Shown piece after piece: positions 33,788 through 46,700 of a stretch of DNA of 64,000 nt. The notes beneath the pieces are model-generated. The model searched no databases, was not told the DNA's origin, and was given only the letters and a program-made list of their open reading frames with translations. Each line of letters starts with the position of its first letter. Position 1 is the first letter of the stretch. A program made the position numbers and the translations under genes. This DNA comes from Salvator merianae (Eukaryota > Chordata > Lepidosauria > Squamata > Teiidae): the NCBI GenBank assembly GCA_003586115.2, contig QVOM02000071.1, positions 1,513,216-1,577,215 of the forward strand, written 5' to 3'.

Positions 33788-34457
33788 ATTTATAATATCA
33801 TTTCATTAAATTTTAAGAGTTTTTTATTCAAAATTCTTCCCATTAAGTACAATTGTAGGTTCATTTCAAAACCTGTCTTTAAAATCTGTTGTTTTCTCTT
33901 ATGTACTCCTACCCAATATTTTCTTCAACATTTCACAGACATTTAAAATGTCTGAAGGAAATTGAGATCATCATCTTACCGAAGCAAGTAAATATGGATC
34001 TGGCTAGCACTTGTATGGAAAACTTTCAGGAAACCATATATACTTAGATTCTCTCATGGAAAATGAGTTACCTTTCAAAATTGGGACAATTTTTTTTGTT
34101 CATTTAATTAATCTTTTTCCTTCAGAACAGGCAGCTGCAGATGAAAGAAAGATGGTGAGACAAGGGGTAGCAGTTTTGACAGTTCTCTTCCTTTGTATCA
34201 GACAGTGTACATTACACCTGTGTCTCATAGCCCAGCTTGATGCAAACCCAGCACATAAACCAATTGTTGCCTTGCTCTTGCCTTTCCTCTTCCCACACTA
34301 CCTTCCCATACTGGCCTATTCCAAAGGAGACAATTTAGTTACAGATGAAAGGACTTTTTTTCCAGCTTTTGTGGCACATAAAAATGCCCATTAATCAAAG
34401 AAATGCAGGAGGAGGAGGATTATTGAAAAAAAATCATTCAAAAGAAGCTAAGAGTTA

Positions 34458-34629
34458 GTAGCATGTGGACGCTAGGGTTCCCATCGCACTTCTAATTCAC
34501 ACTAAAGGCCAGAGAATGCACTTTGGAACTGCATTTTATGCCCTTTAATGTGGATTAAGGCACAAGCATCTTGATGTTACCACGTCTAAGCTGCTTTTGA
34601 ACCTCTTTTTTTACTGCATGTGGATGCAA
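34458..34629. repeat. Foldback element
   Basis: Outer ends gcatgtgga and gcatgtggatgc, and inner arms ttctaattcacactaaagg pairing with ccctttaatgtggattaagg. About 170 bp, no ORF. Confidence 0.5.
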
Positions 34630-35049
34630 CAATAGTCTAGGACCAAACTAAGTAGGTGATCAAATTTATTTTGGTAATGCCTGTAAGCAAAAGTATAGAA
34701 TATATGCCATAGTCAAGAAAACTAGAGAGTACTCAATATAATAAGTTAGTCTTAGAAGTGCATAGTCTTGAAGTACAACATAAAAGGAGATGCAATAAGC
34801 AGAGCTATTGTACTCTTCTTTAGAAAAAGAATTGCCAGCTTTAGAATCTTATAAAAATCTGAAATTGGTAATGTATATTCGCTGTAAGTATTGGGAAAAT
34901 AGTAACCATAGTTCAAAACAGCAGTTTTCTCTCTTTTATTTAAAAGGGGGAAAAGGAAGGGTGCTATATTAGACTAAGATTCTAAAGGAAGTGATTTAAA
35001 AAGTAATGAGAAATTTTCATCAAGCACTGTATAAGAAACATGATTTACC

Positions 35050-38000
35050 TTTGCCTTTTTTACAGAATATGAAGTTTCAAATCCTCACTGAAACACAGCA
35101 AAAAGGAGTTAAATAAACCAATAACAAATGAAAAAAATTCATAAATCTATTTTGGAATTGAAGACTGATAAAGCCCCAGGGCCTGAAAGACTGATAGATA
35201 CTTTTATATGTAAAACATATATGAATCTGCTCATCCAACATATCACAGAATTGTTCAATTTAGTTATGGAAACAAGGGACCTTTTTGCACTTTAACCTGG
35301 TAAGCATCAGGAATGCTCGCTAGCAAAGTACCTCTGCACTCTGCAGAGGCTCTTGTGCCTGGGAGCAGCATATTGCAGCTCCTGATCATTGATAGCTGTG
35401 GAGCACTAATCCAGCTCCCGGTAAAGTGCATTCATACTTGGAATGTGTGACCATGTCACATGCAGCAGCTGCACCTGCGGGATTGCGCCTGTGCAAGCAG
35501 ATGCACTGCGCGGAGCTGCTGGTTGCCATGACAGTTGGCCGGATGTTTCCCAGCTGCTGTCATGGCAAAGATTGAGCCAGGATACCAACATTTGCACAGC
35601 AAATGCTGGTATCCGGCTGAGGTTGTCCATGTTGCGTGGTCAATTCCACCGTGGCATGTTTGCTGGTGAACATTCTATGATGGAAAGTGTGAATAGGCCC
35701 AAGAACTGAGGTTAGTATCAACCTGATTTGTAAGAAAGAAAAGGATCCTCAGTAGCCAGACTCATATAGAACAATAGCTTTATTAAATATTATTTATAAA
35801 ATCTTTACTGGTGTAATAGTTAAGAGAATGAGGATGTTAACAGAAACACTAATGCATAAAGGAAAATATGATTTTAGGCCTTGCTGGAAGTTCTTGTGCA
35901 GACCCAATATGAGTAATTTTGAATGTTACAAAATCATACAAATGAGAAACTATTAGCTGTAATAGCAATACATATCTATAAGGCCTTTTATTCCTTTTCA
36001 CATGACTATTTGAAAATGGTAATTGATAAATTTGGATTGGAGTAAAAATTAAGAGGCTGTTAGATGTATTATGTGAACAGAGTACAGCCCATTTGATTAT
36101 TAAATCAGATAGTACTGCCCTTTTTTAATCAGAAAGGTACTAGGCAGACCTGCTCTTTGTTTCCTACTAACTTGACAATGGAGCCTTTAGCATCTATATT
36201 AAATATTTCAGATCATATTACAGGTTATCAGATGAAAGGTAAGGAACTAAAGGCAACTTTTAATGTGGATGAACTGAAAGTTTCTTGGAAGATCCTTTAA
36301 ATGCAAGGACCTTTTAGAAAAATTTGGAAAGGTATTGGAGCTCAAGGTCTGAAGCAATGTATCTGAATATTGGGAGTGAAACAATATTACATCCAGAAAG
36401 AGTACTCCAGACTCAATGAAAAAAAAAAAGGCAATTAAATATTTAGGGATCAATCTACCAAAGAATCCTGATAAATTATACTAATTAAATTTTCTACCTG
36501 TTTAGAACATGGTTAGGCATGAACTCAAAGATAAAACTGGAAAAAACTAAAATTAAAGCAAGTGTAAGAAGAATAGCTTCTATCAAGATTTATACTTTAC
36601 CTAAATTATTTTGTTTATGATTCTCCCAATCATTGTGCCAAAAAAGGTGTTGAAGGCCTGTGATAAAATTATAAGATATATACTCACAGGTGGGAAAGCC
36701 ATCTGTTTAGCAACACATTTGTTGATATAAGAAAAAGCCAAAGGTGGATGGGGTGTCCCAGCATTAGCTTTACATCATGATGCCTTTCATGTAGCAAAAC
36801 TCTTAGGTTTGAAGTGTCAGGTGCAAAATATATGAGTTCAACTTGAAACAGCTGAATGAGAAGTAATACCAGAAACACTAATATATAAAAAGAAAGCCCC
36901 ACAAGATTTGAATATGCCCCTTATATTTTGAGTAACTTGAAAATATGAGACAGGTGGCAGAAGATTTTGTCTTTCCCTCAATGATTAGCAATTTAGAGGC
37001 ATTAGATACTATTTAGCCCCACTTAAATAAGGAGCTTTCGCTATGTTAGGAAAATATAGATGGATGCATTTCTATGGGAATAGTAACATCCCTGTAGAAT
37101 ATAAATAAGTGTGTGAAGGAGTGGCTTAGACATGATTAATCCTGATGACTATTTAATCTTATATTAACTCCAGAAGTATTAAAGAAATAGCTTCTGCCTC
37201 ACTCTCAGATATAAGGGCGCTTGTAAAAGTTACAAAAAAATATAAAATTCTTCTTGCTAATTTGGTTAAAGAACTATTGGGCCTTTGTGTGATTTAGTTT
37301 GATGATTTAAAAGTTGACTTTACCCAAAGAGAATGGGAACATATAGTTAAAGCCTTACATTAAAATATCCCAAACCCTAAGATTTAGATAATTAATATGA
37401 AAGGTTTTATATAGATATCTGACATCAACCAGATTAAGTCATATCAATAGTTCCTTTTCAAATCATAGTTGTAATCTAATGAAAAAGGTACATATTTTCA
37501 TTAATGGTGGGAATGTCCACAGGTTCAGAAAATTGGGGCAGCTATGAGGTAACATTGGGTATAATGAAGCAACCTATTTGTTTTAATCAAGCACTGTGCT
37601 TATTGCACCTTGTAACACTGGAAGACCTAAATTTTAAAAACAAAAAGTTATTGTTTATACTTTTAAGCATAACTAAATTAGTGATAGTACAGCGCTGGAA
37701 AGATCCAAAAATTTGGACCTTGAAATGGTGGTATTGTAAAATATGGAAACTATTGAAATAGAATATTTAACATATCTTTGCAGATCAGAAGCAACATATT
37801 TGCTGGAAAATGCAACCTAATTGTATAGCATTTAACCACATTGCATTCTTCCTTACAACTTGTACAAACTAGTAAAGATTTTTTGACTAGGTCTATATGC
37901 TAAGAACATGCATAGATCATAAAAAAGTGATATTTAATATAAATTATGAGGATTATCTAGTTAATTTTAATTTTTTTCTCTTTTTTGTATACCTGACATG

Positions 38001-38102
38001 TTTATAAATAATGTGTTCAATATGCTACAATTTGTTTTGTGACTCTGGTTTCCTGCTGTTTGGAGTTTTGTATATGTATTGAAAACAATAATTAAAAAAT
38101 AG
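35050..38102 (+). mobile_element. L1 LINE ORF2, decayed, with MITE inside
   Basis: The + strand shows L1 ORF2 blocks in order: LNKPITNEK (35.11 kb), the KAPGP-type block (35.17 kb), YRTIALLNIIYKIFT (35.77 kb), and downstream L1 RT C-terminal material with many stops. It ends in an A-rich tail near 38102, about 200 bp before a LETM1 exon. Sense orientation relative to LETM1. Confidence 0.72.
35277..35700. mobile_element. Hairpin MITE in L1, 424 bp
   Basis: Termini ggacctttttgcacttt and (right, inverted) gggcctattcacactttcca. Flanks aag at 35274-35276 and 35701-35703 form a 3-bp duplication. The left inner part (reverse complement ctagcgagcattcctgatgc) matches the right end of the element at 24.8 kb. 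It also has the inner hairpin ccagcatttgctg/caacatttgcacagc and the family motif cagctgctgtcatg. Removing it rejoins L1. Confidence 0.78.
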
Positions 38103-38309
38103 ATGTGCCATAATATTCTTAATTATACCTATGTCAGAATTTGAAATTGGTTGTGTTCCTGCAGCTTGATCAAATATTTTGTGTTCTCTATTATCTTATA
38201 AGCTTGATCTGATACATATATAACAGCTGCTCAAAATACTTTTTTAGTGCATTAAAAATACATATTTGATTAACTTTCCTTCTTAAAAGCATTTTTGTTT
38301 GATCCTTAG

Positions 38310-38482
38310 GATCTGCAGGAGATAAAGGAATTGTTAAAGACTGAAGAAGAAGAAATGCTTGAAGAATCTAAAGCGAGCAAGAGATTAACTAAAAGAGTGA
38401 ACCAGATGATAGGGCAGATTGACAAAATTATCAAGGAATTAGAGACAGAGCAAAAAGTTGTAGATGGTCATCTGGACAATGG
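38310..38482 (+). CDS. LETM1: LETM1 coding exon, coiled coil, ends in a split Gly codon
   Basis: Acceptor cttag, donor gtaagt. The exon holds 57 full codons plus two bases (GG) of a glycine codon that is completed by the first base of the next exon. It encodes [10 protein letters not shown], then [13 protein letters not shown] and [13 protein letters not shown]. The [12 protein letters not shown] and MIGQID blocks are hallmark LETM1 coiled-coil sequence. The linker after it seems a few residues shorter than in human LETM1 (comparison from memory). The exon begins about 200 bp after the 3' end of a sense-strand L1. Confidence 0.93.
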
Positions 38483-38642
38483 GTAAGTGACAGATGATAT
38501 GAGGAAAATTATTTTTAAAATCTCCAAAATATATATTTCTATTAATATCTTGGTCTATATCTAAACATATCAGGATTGCTTGGTTGGTTTTTAATCACCT
38601 GCAATAACAGCTTGCAATATACAGGTTGTGTTTTTCATTTAG

Positions 38643-38781
38643 GGACAGTCTCGTCAGTATCAGTGAGCTTATTGGCATAATGAAACAGATTCAGAAGATA
38701 CCAGAAAACAAACTGACAAGGCTGGTGGAAGCACTAGATGAAAATAAAGATGGGAAAATTGATATTAATGATGTTTCTAAG
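38643..38781 (+). CDS. LETM1: LETM1 coding exon with EF-hand loop
   Basis: Acceptor tcatttag, donor gtgagt; one base plus 46 codons, ending in phase 0. It encodes a helix (SISELIGIMKQIQKIPENK), a short linker, then a 12-residue EF-hand loop DENKDGKIDIND. Asp is at positions 1, 5 and 9, Asn at 3 and Gly at 6, so the Ca2+-binding pattern is intact; position 12 is Asp rather than the usual Glu, as I recall for human LETM1 too. The preceding intron is only 160 bp, unlike its 17-20 kb neighbours. Confidence 0.94.
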
Positions 38782-38782
38782 G

Positions 38783-39114
38783 TGAGTGAAGGAAATGTTT
38801 TTAAAAATGCTTGGTTTTCAGGGAGGATAAAAATGTTCATGAATGAAAACTTCTCATTCCCTCTTCTCTGTGCAATTGCCTTTCCAAGAAACTTCTCTGA
38901 ATAGTATGCAGAGGAAAGCTGATAGGAAATGTTCTGTGAATGTCATAAACTAAAGTCTTTATGTTGCTCAATTTCCCCCTAATTTTCAGAAGGCAGAGCC
39001 AGGAAGAAAGCTGGAGGGAGAACAGAGTTTTTACCTTCATTGTCCCAATTAGAAGGAGAATGGTATGGTTAAAGTGATAAAAGTCCTAGCTAAGTGACCA
39101 TAGCAGGTTTCTTT
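38783..39114. other. Start of last large LETM1 intron
   Basis: Unique-looking intronic sequence up to the first hairpin element; nothing else seen. Confidence 0.4.
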
Positions 39115-39582
39115 GGGTGTTTTCGCACTTTCCACCTCAGAATGAGATAATTATCCCATTCTAAGGTGGAACTGATCATGCAGCACAGACACTGTGAAAA
39201 TGCTGGTAGCCTTACTGGATCCGAACCATGACAGCAGCTGGGGAGCAGCTGGCCACTGCTATGATGATTGGCAGTGCCACACAGCGCGCAGGTGCAATTG
39301 CCCAATTGGGCCTGCATGGTTGGGCAATTGAGCCCATGTGATGCCCTGATCAGGCCCGCGCAATGCCCCAATCAGGCCTGCATGATGCCCAGATCATGCA
39401 GGCCTGATTGGGGCTTTGCATGGGCCCAGTCACACAGGCCTGATTGGGGCATCACGCGGAACAGATAGCCTGATCACGTAGGCACAACTCTTTGATCACA
39501 CCGGCCCAGTCACCATGTGTCCAGTTAAGTGCCACCTCCTGGTAAGGCTGTGGAGCACAAATTAGAAGACTGGAACAGGCCC
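39115..39582. mobile_element. Hairpin MITE with internal near-tandem units
   Basis: Left terminus gggtgttttcgcactttcca, then hairpin 39132-39169 whose arms carry the family core (agaatgagataattatccca). Right terminus caggccc at about 39582 is less certain; no target duplication is readable. The middle (39300-39450) holds repeated gcaggcctgattggggc-like units. Contains catgacagcagctg, shared with the copies at 35.5 and 62.6 kb. Confidence 0.65.
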
Positions 39583-39715
39583 AGTCGTCTTTGGATTAGG
39601 AGGGTGCAAATTCTGATTTGCATGTAGCGCTTGCTTTGACAACATAGCATTCTTTGGTCCTCATAGCTGTGATTTTCTGTATTTTTGAGCCACAGTGTTC
39701 TGCTTGCACTAGTGA

Positions 39716-40282
39716 AAAATAAAACAACCCTTCCAACAATCCCTAGAAAAAATAATAGTGGAAAAGAAACCAAAAAGATCTATCTATAAAAGGATATAAC
39801 ACCTTAAAAAAATATCCTATACGCTGAATAGTATGTTAATACTTCTTACATATAAGTGTCCAACTATAGTAAAATTAAAAAGCATTTACATGCATATGAT
39901 ATCACTCCACACTTAGCAATGAAAAAGTCAATGTACAAAAGCTTTAAAAGAAGGCACTGAAGAAGATCCTGTTAGGTTGAAACCCATTTGGTTTTGGAAA
40001 CATCTGCCTTGACTGTATATATAGAAAATTATAGTGACTAGAGTTTCATAACTTTCTGAAAAAGAGACTGTTTGTATACATTTACACAGTGTTTATCAAA
40101 ATACTGTGTTCTACTTATGCATGTGATTGCAAGTGTATCTCTTCGCCTTTGTTATAGCCTTTTAAAGCTTTTGTACAAAGTATTATACAAAATATAAAAT
40201 GTATTGACACACTTTTTAGTGTATGGGTTGTTTTTTGTAAGGTGCTGTGTCCTTTATAGATGAATCTTTTGGGGTTTGTTTT
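39716..40282. mobile_element. Large foldback element with 15-bp direct repeats
   Basis: Flanked by perfect direct repeats tgcttgcactagtga (39701-39715 and 40283-40297). The two halves are diverged inverted repeats: aaagatctatctataaaagg/acacctta pairs with taaggtgctgtgtcctttat/agatgaatctttt, and gtacaaaagctttaaaag pairs with cttttaaagcttttgtac. About 567 bp, no ORF. Long target duplications point to LINE-type integration. Confidence 0.7.
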
Positions 40283-40297
40283 TGCTTGCACTAGTGA

Positions 40298-42750
40298 CAT
40301 GTGCTTAGCCTGTGTGGTTAAGCTATTTCCTTTAAAGAATCAAATGCCTAGATCAGACAAAGGGAAGTCAGTTGATACAGCATCTTCCTTGGTAGCACTT
40401 TGTTCTAAGCCACTGAAAACAACCAGAGTGATGTTGACAGATCCCACCTATCATGTGACATAGAGGGCTTCTGGGCAAGGTGGTGAGCAAAAGAGAGAGA
40501 AATGAAGAAAGGACTGCAACTTCTGGATTACAAAGAACTCTTTTTCCCAACAGATTCTAATCTAGAGAGATTAAAGTTTGATTCACATATTTCTCTATTT
40601 AATATGCATTGTCTGGAATCCATATTTAAACAAATTGCTTTTCTTTTCTGTAGCCCAACTTCTGCTGCAGCATACTCTGATAATTAGGTAACCAAAAGAC
40701 TAGAGGAGGAGAGCTTTCAATTGTCTGGTGTTGCCTTCCCTTGAGGAAGTAGGTGACTTTATGCAAATAGGACTATTTTTGAGATATAGACTGCAACGGT
40801 AAAGCCTCAGTAATGGCACTCTTTAGCCTTATCTTCAAGTGGAGGTATTTTCCTTCCTCTTTCAGATACTGTACAACTTTTAATTGTTTTTAATTTTGTC
40901 AATGTGCTTGGACTGCTGTAACCTACTCTGACTTAAAACTTTAGGATAGACAACAGGATAATAAATGCAAGTAATCTATAATAAATAAGTATGTTATTTA
41001 ATTGCAGTCATTGGTCAGAGAACTATTTAAAATATACATATATAAAATGTAAAGATATTGTAGAGGAAATCAAATAGACATAATGTTGTGGTGAGTGGAG
41101 ATGTTGATAAGGAGTCATACTAGGTCAAATTTTGTTTTAGCTGGAGGATTTTTCTTTTTGACATTCGGTAGTGTTAGCTTGGCTTATTTGACCGTGTCCA
41201 CACTGGGCCAGTAGACCAGCTCAGGGAACCTTGGGGATGCCTTGCCTGCGCTACAAAATGATCTAACAGCTTGCGGTAGACTCTCCATCTGCACTAGACA
41301 AGGTGTTGGAGCAGGCTGCAGCACAAAAATGGCACTATAGCCTGCTCCAAGTGTGAACTGCTTGTAAGTGGTCCATTTAGTGTTTCAGCTGGTATACCGC
41401 ACCCATATGAGTCATTGGGCTGGTATATCACCACTGAGCACTCAGTGCCATTTCACCAGATATCCATAAACAGTGCCAGAAATGATAGCCAGACAGAACT
41501 GTGAATGTCAATGGTCATTCAAAACAATACAGATGTTGACAATTTAACCCCAGGATGTGAAACCAAGTTAGTACTTACATTTATATTAATATCAGCTGTC
41601 TGAATTAAACAAAGGTGGTGACACAATCAGCGACCTGATTGCCAAACAAAGACTTGCCCTAAAATAATTTTGCTTGCTATTGCTGGATGCCCAAAGTGGT
41701 TCTTCTTTGCATTCTTGTTTTTGCCTTGTGTATGGAGTCTGAAGCAACAGGAGATGGGAGCAAAAGCCCAAATTCAAAAGAAATACTTTTTACTGTGCAC
41801 TTCAAAATGGTTTTCCGGGTTCCCTCCATAGATTCGTATGATTTGGGGACCTATGTAGCCTGTCAAGTCCATAGCCAGTCTATTGCATGTATCCCATCAC
41901 TATGCACATCTACAAAGTAATGTTGGTAACAGAAGGAAGGACTTGGGTGCTTTGGCACATTATCCTGAACCAGGTTAACTCTCTAGGCGTGGTTTTTCTG
42001 TCACAACCTATGTTATATCAGTCCTGGTGGTTAGCACAGGAAGGAAGGAGGACACAATGGTGGTGAAGGAATAGCTCCACTTGGCTTCAGGTAGAGGGCA
42101 TTGGCATCTTGGTAAGAGAGAGGAGATAAGACTGTTCCATTTGGATTGTGTGTAAAGTACCCATGGTGCGTATTTACACAGAGTGCTGGGCTGAAAGAAA
42201 CTGAGGCAAAGGAAGGAGAGTATCTGAAACTGCTTCAATTTGGTTTAGCAGCAGAAGTCTGGAGGGGGAGGGAGGCGCCTCCACACCTGGACTACATTTC
42301 TCAGCCTTTGTGGAGAGTCCCTGCTTGGTTTTTCTTCAAACCATGTGTGTGTATATGGTTCTGCCTTACTGGAGATGCTGAGAAGAAGGAGGCAGTGTTG
42401 GCTTCAAGTGGAGAAGCCCAGGAAGGGGAGGCATGCAGCTTTTGGGTCCAAGGCAAGATGTTTCTTGGCACATTCTGCAGAAGGTGCTGGTGGGGTCAGG
42501 TTGGCATCATGCAGGAGGGCATTGTTGTTAGTGAAAACCTTTCTCTCATTTTCCCCCATTCAGAAGAGATAATGTGAAACACTGCACAATGATAGTACTT
42601 TTTCATTTCATACCAGGCTAAAGAGCAAGGCAGAACAATTTTGGTGGTTCAGGAGATCTGTTAACCAACATTACACAAAGACACAAATACAGCGGGATCA
42701 CGTACATGCATCTGCAAGACTCTAGGACTATGGACTGCAAAGCTGCATCG
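40298..42750. other. Mostly unassigned intronic sequence
   Basis: No gene seen. Contains the candidate hairpin element at 41190-41364. Short open frames in 41.6-42.6 kb have no family signature. Confidence 0.4.
41190..41364. repeat. Candidate hairpin MITE
   Basis: Left end gaccgtgtccacactgggcc resembles the 60.2-kb element's end. The right end (inverted) is caagcagttcacacttggag, directly inside which is a hairpin at 41306-41350 (ttggagcagg / cctgctccaa). Ends not confirmed by a target duplication. Confidence 0.4.
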
Positions 42751-42779
42751 GTGTCTAGACTATAGAAAGCTGTGGAAGG

Positions 42780-43737
42780 CACTTGAAAAGCCATTTTGGA
42801 AAGCTAAAGTTGGGAGATTCAACATTCCTGTGGAGACTATCTTCAGTAGGCCAGCTTAGTTGTTCATGGCCTTCATGACAACTATGGGACTGTCTTAGTA
42901 TGTAAGGGCCCAACTCATATTGTAGGTCATACCTCAATCTGGTTTTTACCAGACTGGTGGGAATCCTTTGATAGGAAGGCTGATGGTAGTGGACGGATCA
43001 TTTTCTGGTGAGATTTGGACTTGCAGTGGCAGCTCACCTCAGCAGGGGTGGGAGATCTGTTGAAATAGTCTTCCCCAGGAGACTTACAGAATCTGAGAGT
43101 TTTCTGAATGCTCTGGGAGATTTACCAGTTGCAGTGGATGGTGCTCTTGCCAAGGCTCTGGTCTCTCTTTGGAATGGGGAGATGAGCTAGGGCCATTGAC
43201 ATGATTACTCACAAGTGCCCTTGATGTACTTATAGAATCCATAAAGCACCTTTGTATTCCGTGGAGCTATGGGAACTATGGGACACAGGAAGGTTGACAG
43301 CTACAGCACAAGTGGTATAAATCTCACTGTGGATCTGACCAAACACAGATTAGATAACATTATCGTGCCTACCATGTGGTAGTGGCAGTGGCAAAAGGGA
43401 GCTATTTCTTCACTACCATTGCATTTTCGGGTAGCCAACCAGCAGAGCTCTTCTGGGTGGTGAATGACTTTATAAGATCAAACCAATGGAACAAGGGCAA
43501 CGGCCATTCTAAGACAAATGTGCAGAATACTTTGAGGAAAAAGTCACTTAGCTTCAATGGGGATTGGACGCCACAGTTGGAAACAGTCTAGTGAATGTGT
43601 CGAGATAACTGTCTTGCCCAATCATTTTGGATCATTTTCAGTTGTTGTGACCTGAAGATGTGGACAAGTTGCTTGCTGGGATTCGGCCAGTCCATGCCCT
43701 CTGGATCCTTGCCAGTCTAGGTTGATAAAAGCTAGCT
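42780..43737 (+). mobile_element. L2 LINE endonuclease-to-RT linker, decayed
   Basis: The + strand shows endonuclease remnants near 42.8 kb (GRFNIPVET, then a PTH-like block), an L2 inter-domain region (SLWNGEMS near 43.17 kb), and DVDKLLAGIRPVHALWILAS near 43.66 kb. These match the same segments of other L2 copies in this window (10.6 and 54.7 kb). Confidence 0.65.
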
Positions 43738-46700
43738 AGCAAGGTAGATATTTGGGACCCAAGTCATTGAGGGCCTTGTAGTAGGTTAAGGATAATGTCT
43801 TGAATTGAGGTTTTTTTTCTTTTTTATTTAAGATATATAGATTTAATTCAAAAATTCATAAGCTAATAGTTTTTTGCTGTTGAATTCCTCCTTCTTCCAA
43901 AGTTTCTTCTATGTTCCATGTTTCTTGCCCCTCCTGATCACTCACTTCTTTTCTTCTACCGATTGTCTTTTTCCCCCTTCATTCTTGAAATCCAGCAATC
44001 ACAAGTCTGATTCTTGCAGAAAATCAATAAAGGAGTTCCAGTTTTTGTAAAACCTACCAGCTGTCTTATTTCTCAATAAGTTAATCAATTTGTCCGTCTC
44101 AGCAAGGTCCATCATTTTAATCAACCAATCATACGCTGTTGGTATTTTATCCCCTTTCCATTTCTGTGCAAATACAATTCTAGCTGCAGTTACCATATTT
44201 TGCATTAAAACATTAGCACTATCAAACTTATTTTCTATTATCCCTAAAAGGTAAAGTTCTGGCTTAAAAGGAATCTTTATCTTTAAGATCTTCTGCATAA
44301 CCATAAAAATTTTCACCCAATTTTTTTTGCTTCTATACAAGTCCACCACATATGATAAAAGGTGCCTTCTTTCTTTTTACATTTCCAACACTTACTTGAC
44401 ATGCCTTGATACATTTTTGAAATTTTATAAGGTGTTAGATACCATTGATACATCATCTTACATATATTCTCTTTTAAAGCATTACAAACAGTACATTTCA
44501 AATCTTTAATCCAAAGTTTTCTCCATTGTTCCATCAGAATATTGTAGTTAAAATTTCTGGCCCATGTTATCATACATTTTTAACTTGTTTTTGTTCTCAT
44601 TCTATTTTCAAAAGCAATTTATATAACACACCTATACTACCCCTCTCTTTCCCATTTCTGTCTGTCTAGTTCAAAATTCAATCTTCATTTATCTTCTTTA
44701 AACACATCCACAAATTGAGCATGCATAAATCATTGTACCTCCAAACCCTCCTGATTTAACTGCTCTCTTGTTTTTAAAGAAAATTCACTCGTAACATTAT
44801 TTTTCCTCAACACTTCTTCATATTTAATCCATTTATTGCTTCTCCCAGATTCTTAAAATAAACCCACATTGGTATTTTGGTGTATAATCTACTTTTATAT
44901 TTATTCCAGACTTTCCATAAAGCATGTCTTACATAATGATTTTTGAAGGCAGCATTCACTTACCTTGTCATACTATAAGTAACCATGCCAACCATATCCT
45001 AGATCATGTCCTTCCAACTGCAATTATCTTTCATGTCTTAACCAAAACCATTTAGAAATCCAATTTAAACAGCAAGCAGCATGATATAATTTTAATTTGG
45101 GAGACCCAACCCTCCTCTTTCTTTTGAATATTGCATCAATTTAAATTGTATTCTTGGCTTTTTACCTAGCCATATAAGTCTTGTCAAATCCTTTTGTCAC
45201 TGCTTGAATACCACTTCATTAATTATTACCAGTGGGGATTGAAACAAAAACATCTTTCTTGATAAAACATTCGTTTTTATAACTGAAATTTTATCCAATA
45301 AAGATACACTCAATTTAGACCACCTTCCAAGTCTTGCTTGATCTCTGACCAGAGTTTCACATAGTTATTTTGATCTAACACTAAGTTTTGTTTAGTCTGA
45401 AATTTGAAATTTATTTATGCTGTTTAGTCTTTTGACCATATCTCAAAGTCACCAAACAAACAATAACATCCATAAAATTGAAATTGAAATTAAAATTATA
45501 TAAACAAGTTATTAGAACAACTGTCCCCTAAATATCGCCTGTGTGATTTGGTGGTCATCTCTGATTTTCATGGCCTTGCGTACAAAAAGTGCCACATTTA
45601 AAACCGTGTGTTTTTCCAGCCCCCTTAGCAGTATATGCAATTTACCTTTGTCATCAAGCATATTAAAGTTTGCTAACAGGAGCATTATGTGCCTACTCCT
45701 AACACTGTTGTAAAGGCGACAATTCAAAACGAAATGTATGGAGTCTTTCGGTACTACCTCCTCACACATAGGGAATATTTTGGTAATGACCCAACCTGAA
45801 CATAATATCAAGTTGGTCAAATCTAGCTCTTGTATAGAGTTTTCGAAGGAGGGACTGAATGGGGAAGTAATGGTATGGTTCCAGTAAAACTTGTATCTTA
45901 AATGAAGAGAGATATGGAGTAGCTCTAGCCTTTGCAATAGCCGTTATGTCATTTTGTGCTGCAGTATCTGTCAACCGTTGGTGGAATACCATGCTAGATT
46001 TGGGACCGAAATTGCTCAAGATTGCAGGGAGAAACCCAAATTGAGGGAAGCATCTTCCAGGCAAGAAAGCCATGAAGTGCTATCCATGAGATGGGCTTGT
46101 TCATCCAAGCAAAGAAGGGGTAACCTATCTGAGCTCATCTGTTTTATCTTCATCCAATAGTTGAATTGTCTTTTGAGAACTTCACAGCTTATCGGGTGTG
46201 CTCCTATTTCAGCTCTTACAGCAGAGGATAGAGTGGATTTGCTGACTCCTAAACATGTTCGCAGTTGCCACAATTGGAACCTTTCCAAAATCTGGAGCTT
46301 CTGCGAGCCCCAGATCTCAGTTCCATAAAACAAAATTTGAAGTACTTTGGCCTTGAAGACCTTAAGGATATCTATAATGACATAGTTTGAAAGTGGAGCA
46401 GGTGGCATGCCCAGCTTTTATGGTGCACATCTTCAGATATTGTGCCCAAGAACCATTTGCGGCAAAGGTGAGGCCTAGGTATTGATATGCACCTACTTGT
46501 TTCAGTTTTATACCATCAAGGGGCCGTTGGTACGATTTTATTGTTTTGCCAGATACTATCACTTTTCATTTATCTTTGTTTATATGGAGGGCATTTTTAG
46601 CACAGTACTCTCCAAATTTCTTTAAGGCCCACTGGGGTAGTTGACATCAGGGCCATGTCGTCTGAATATAAGAGAATATTAATTTCTAGCAGCCCAATTT

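Noticed and set aside
41592..42577. Open frames as a small gene
   Set aside because: No domain, no conserved motif, overlapping on both strands, no splice or start context that stands out.
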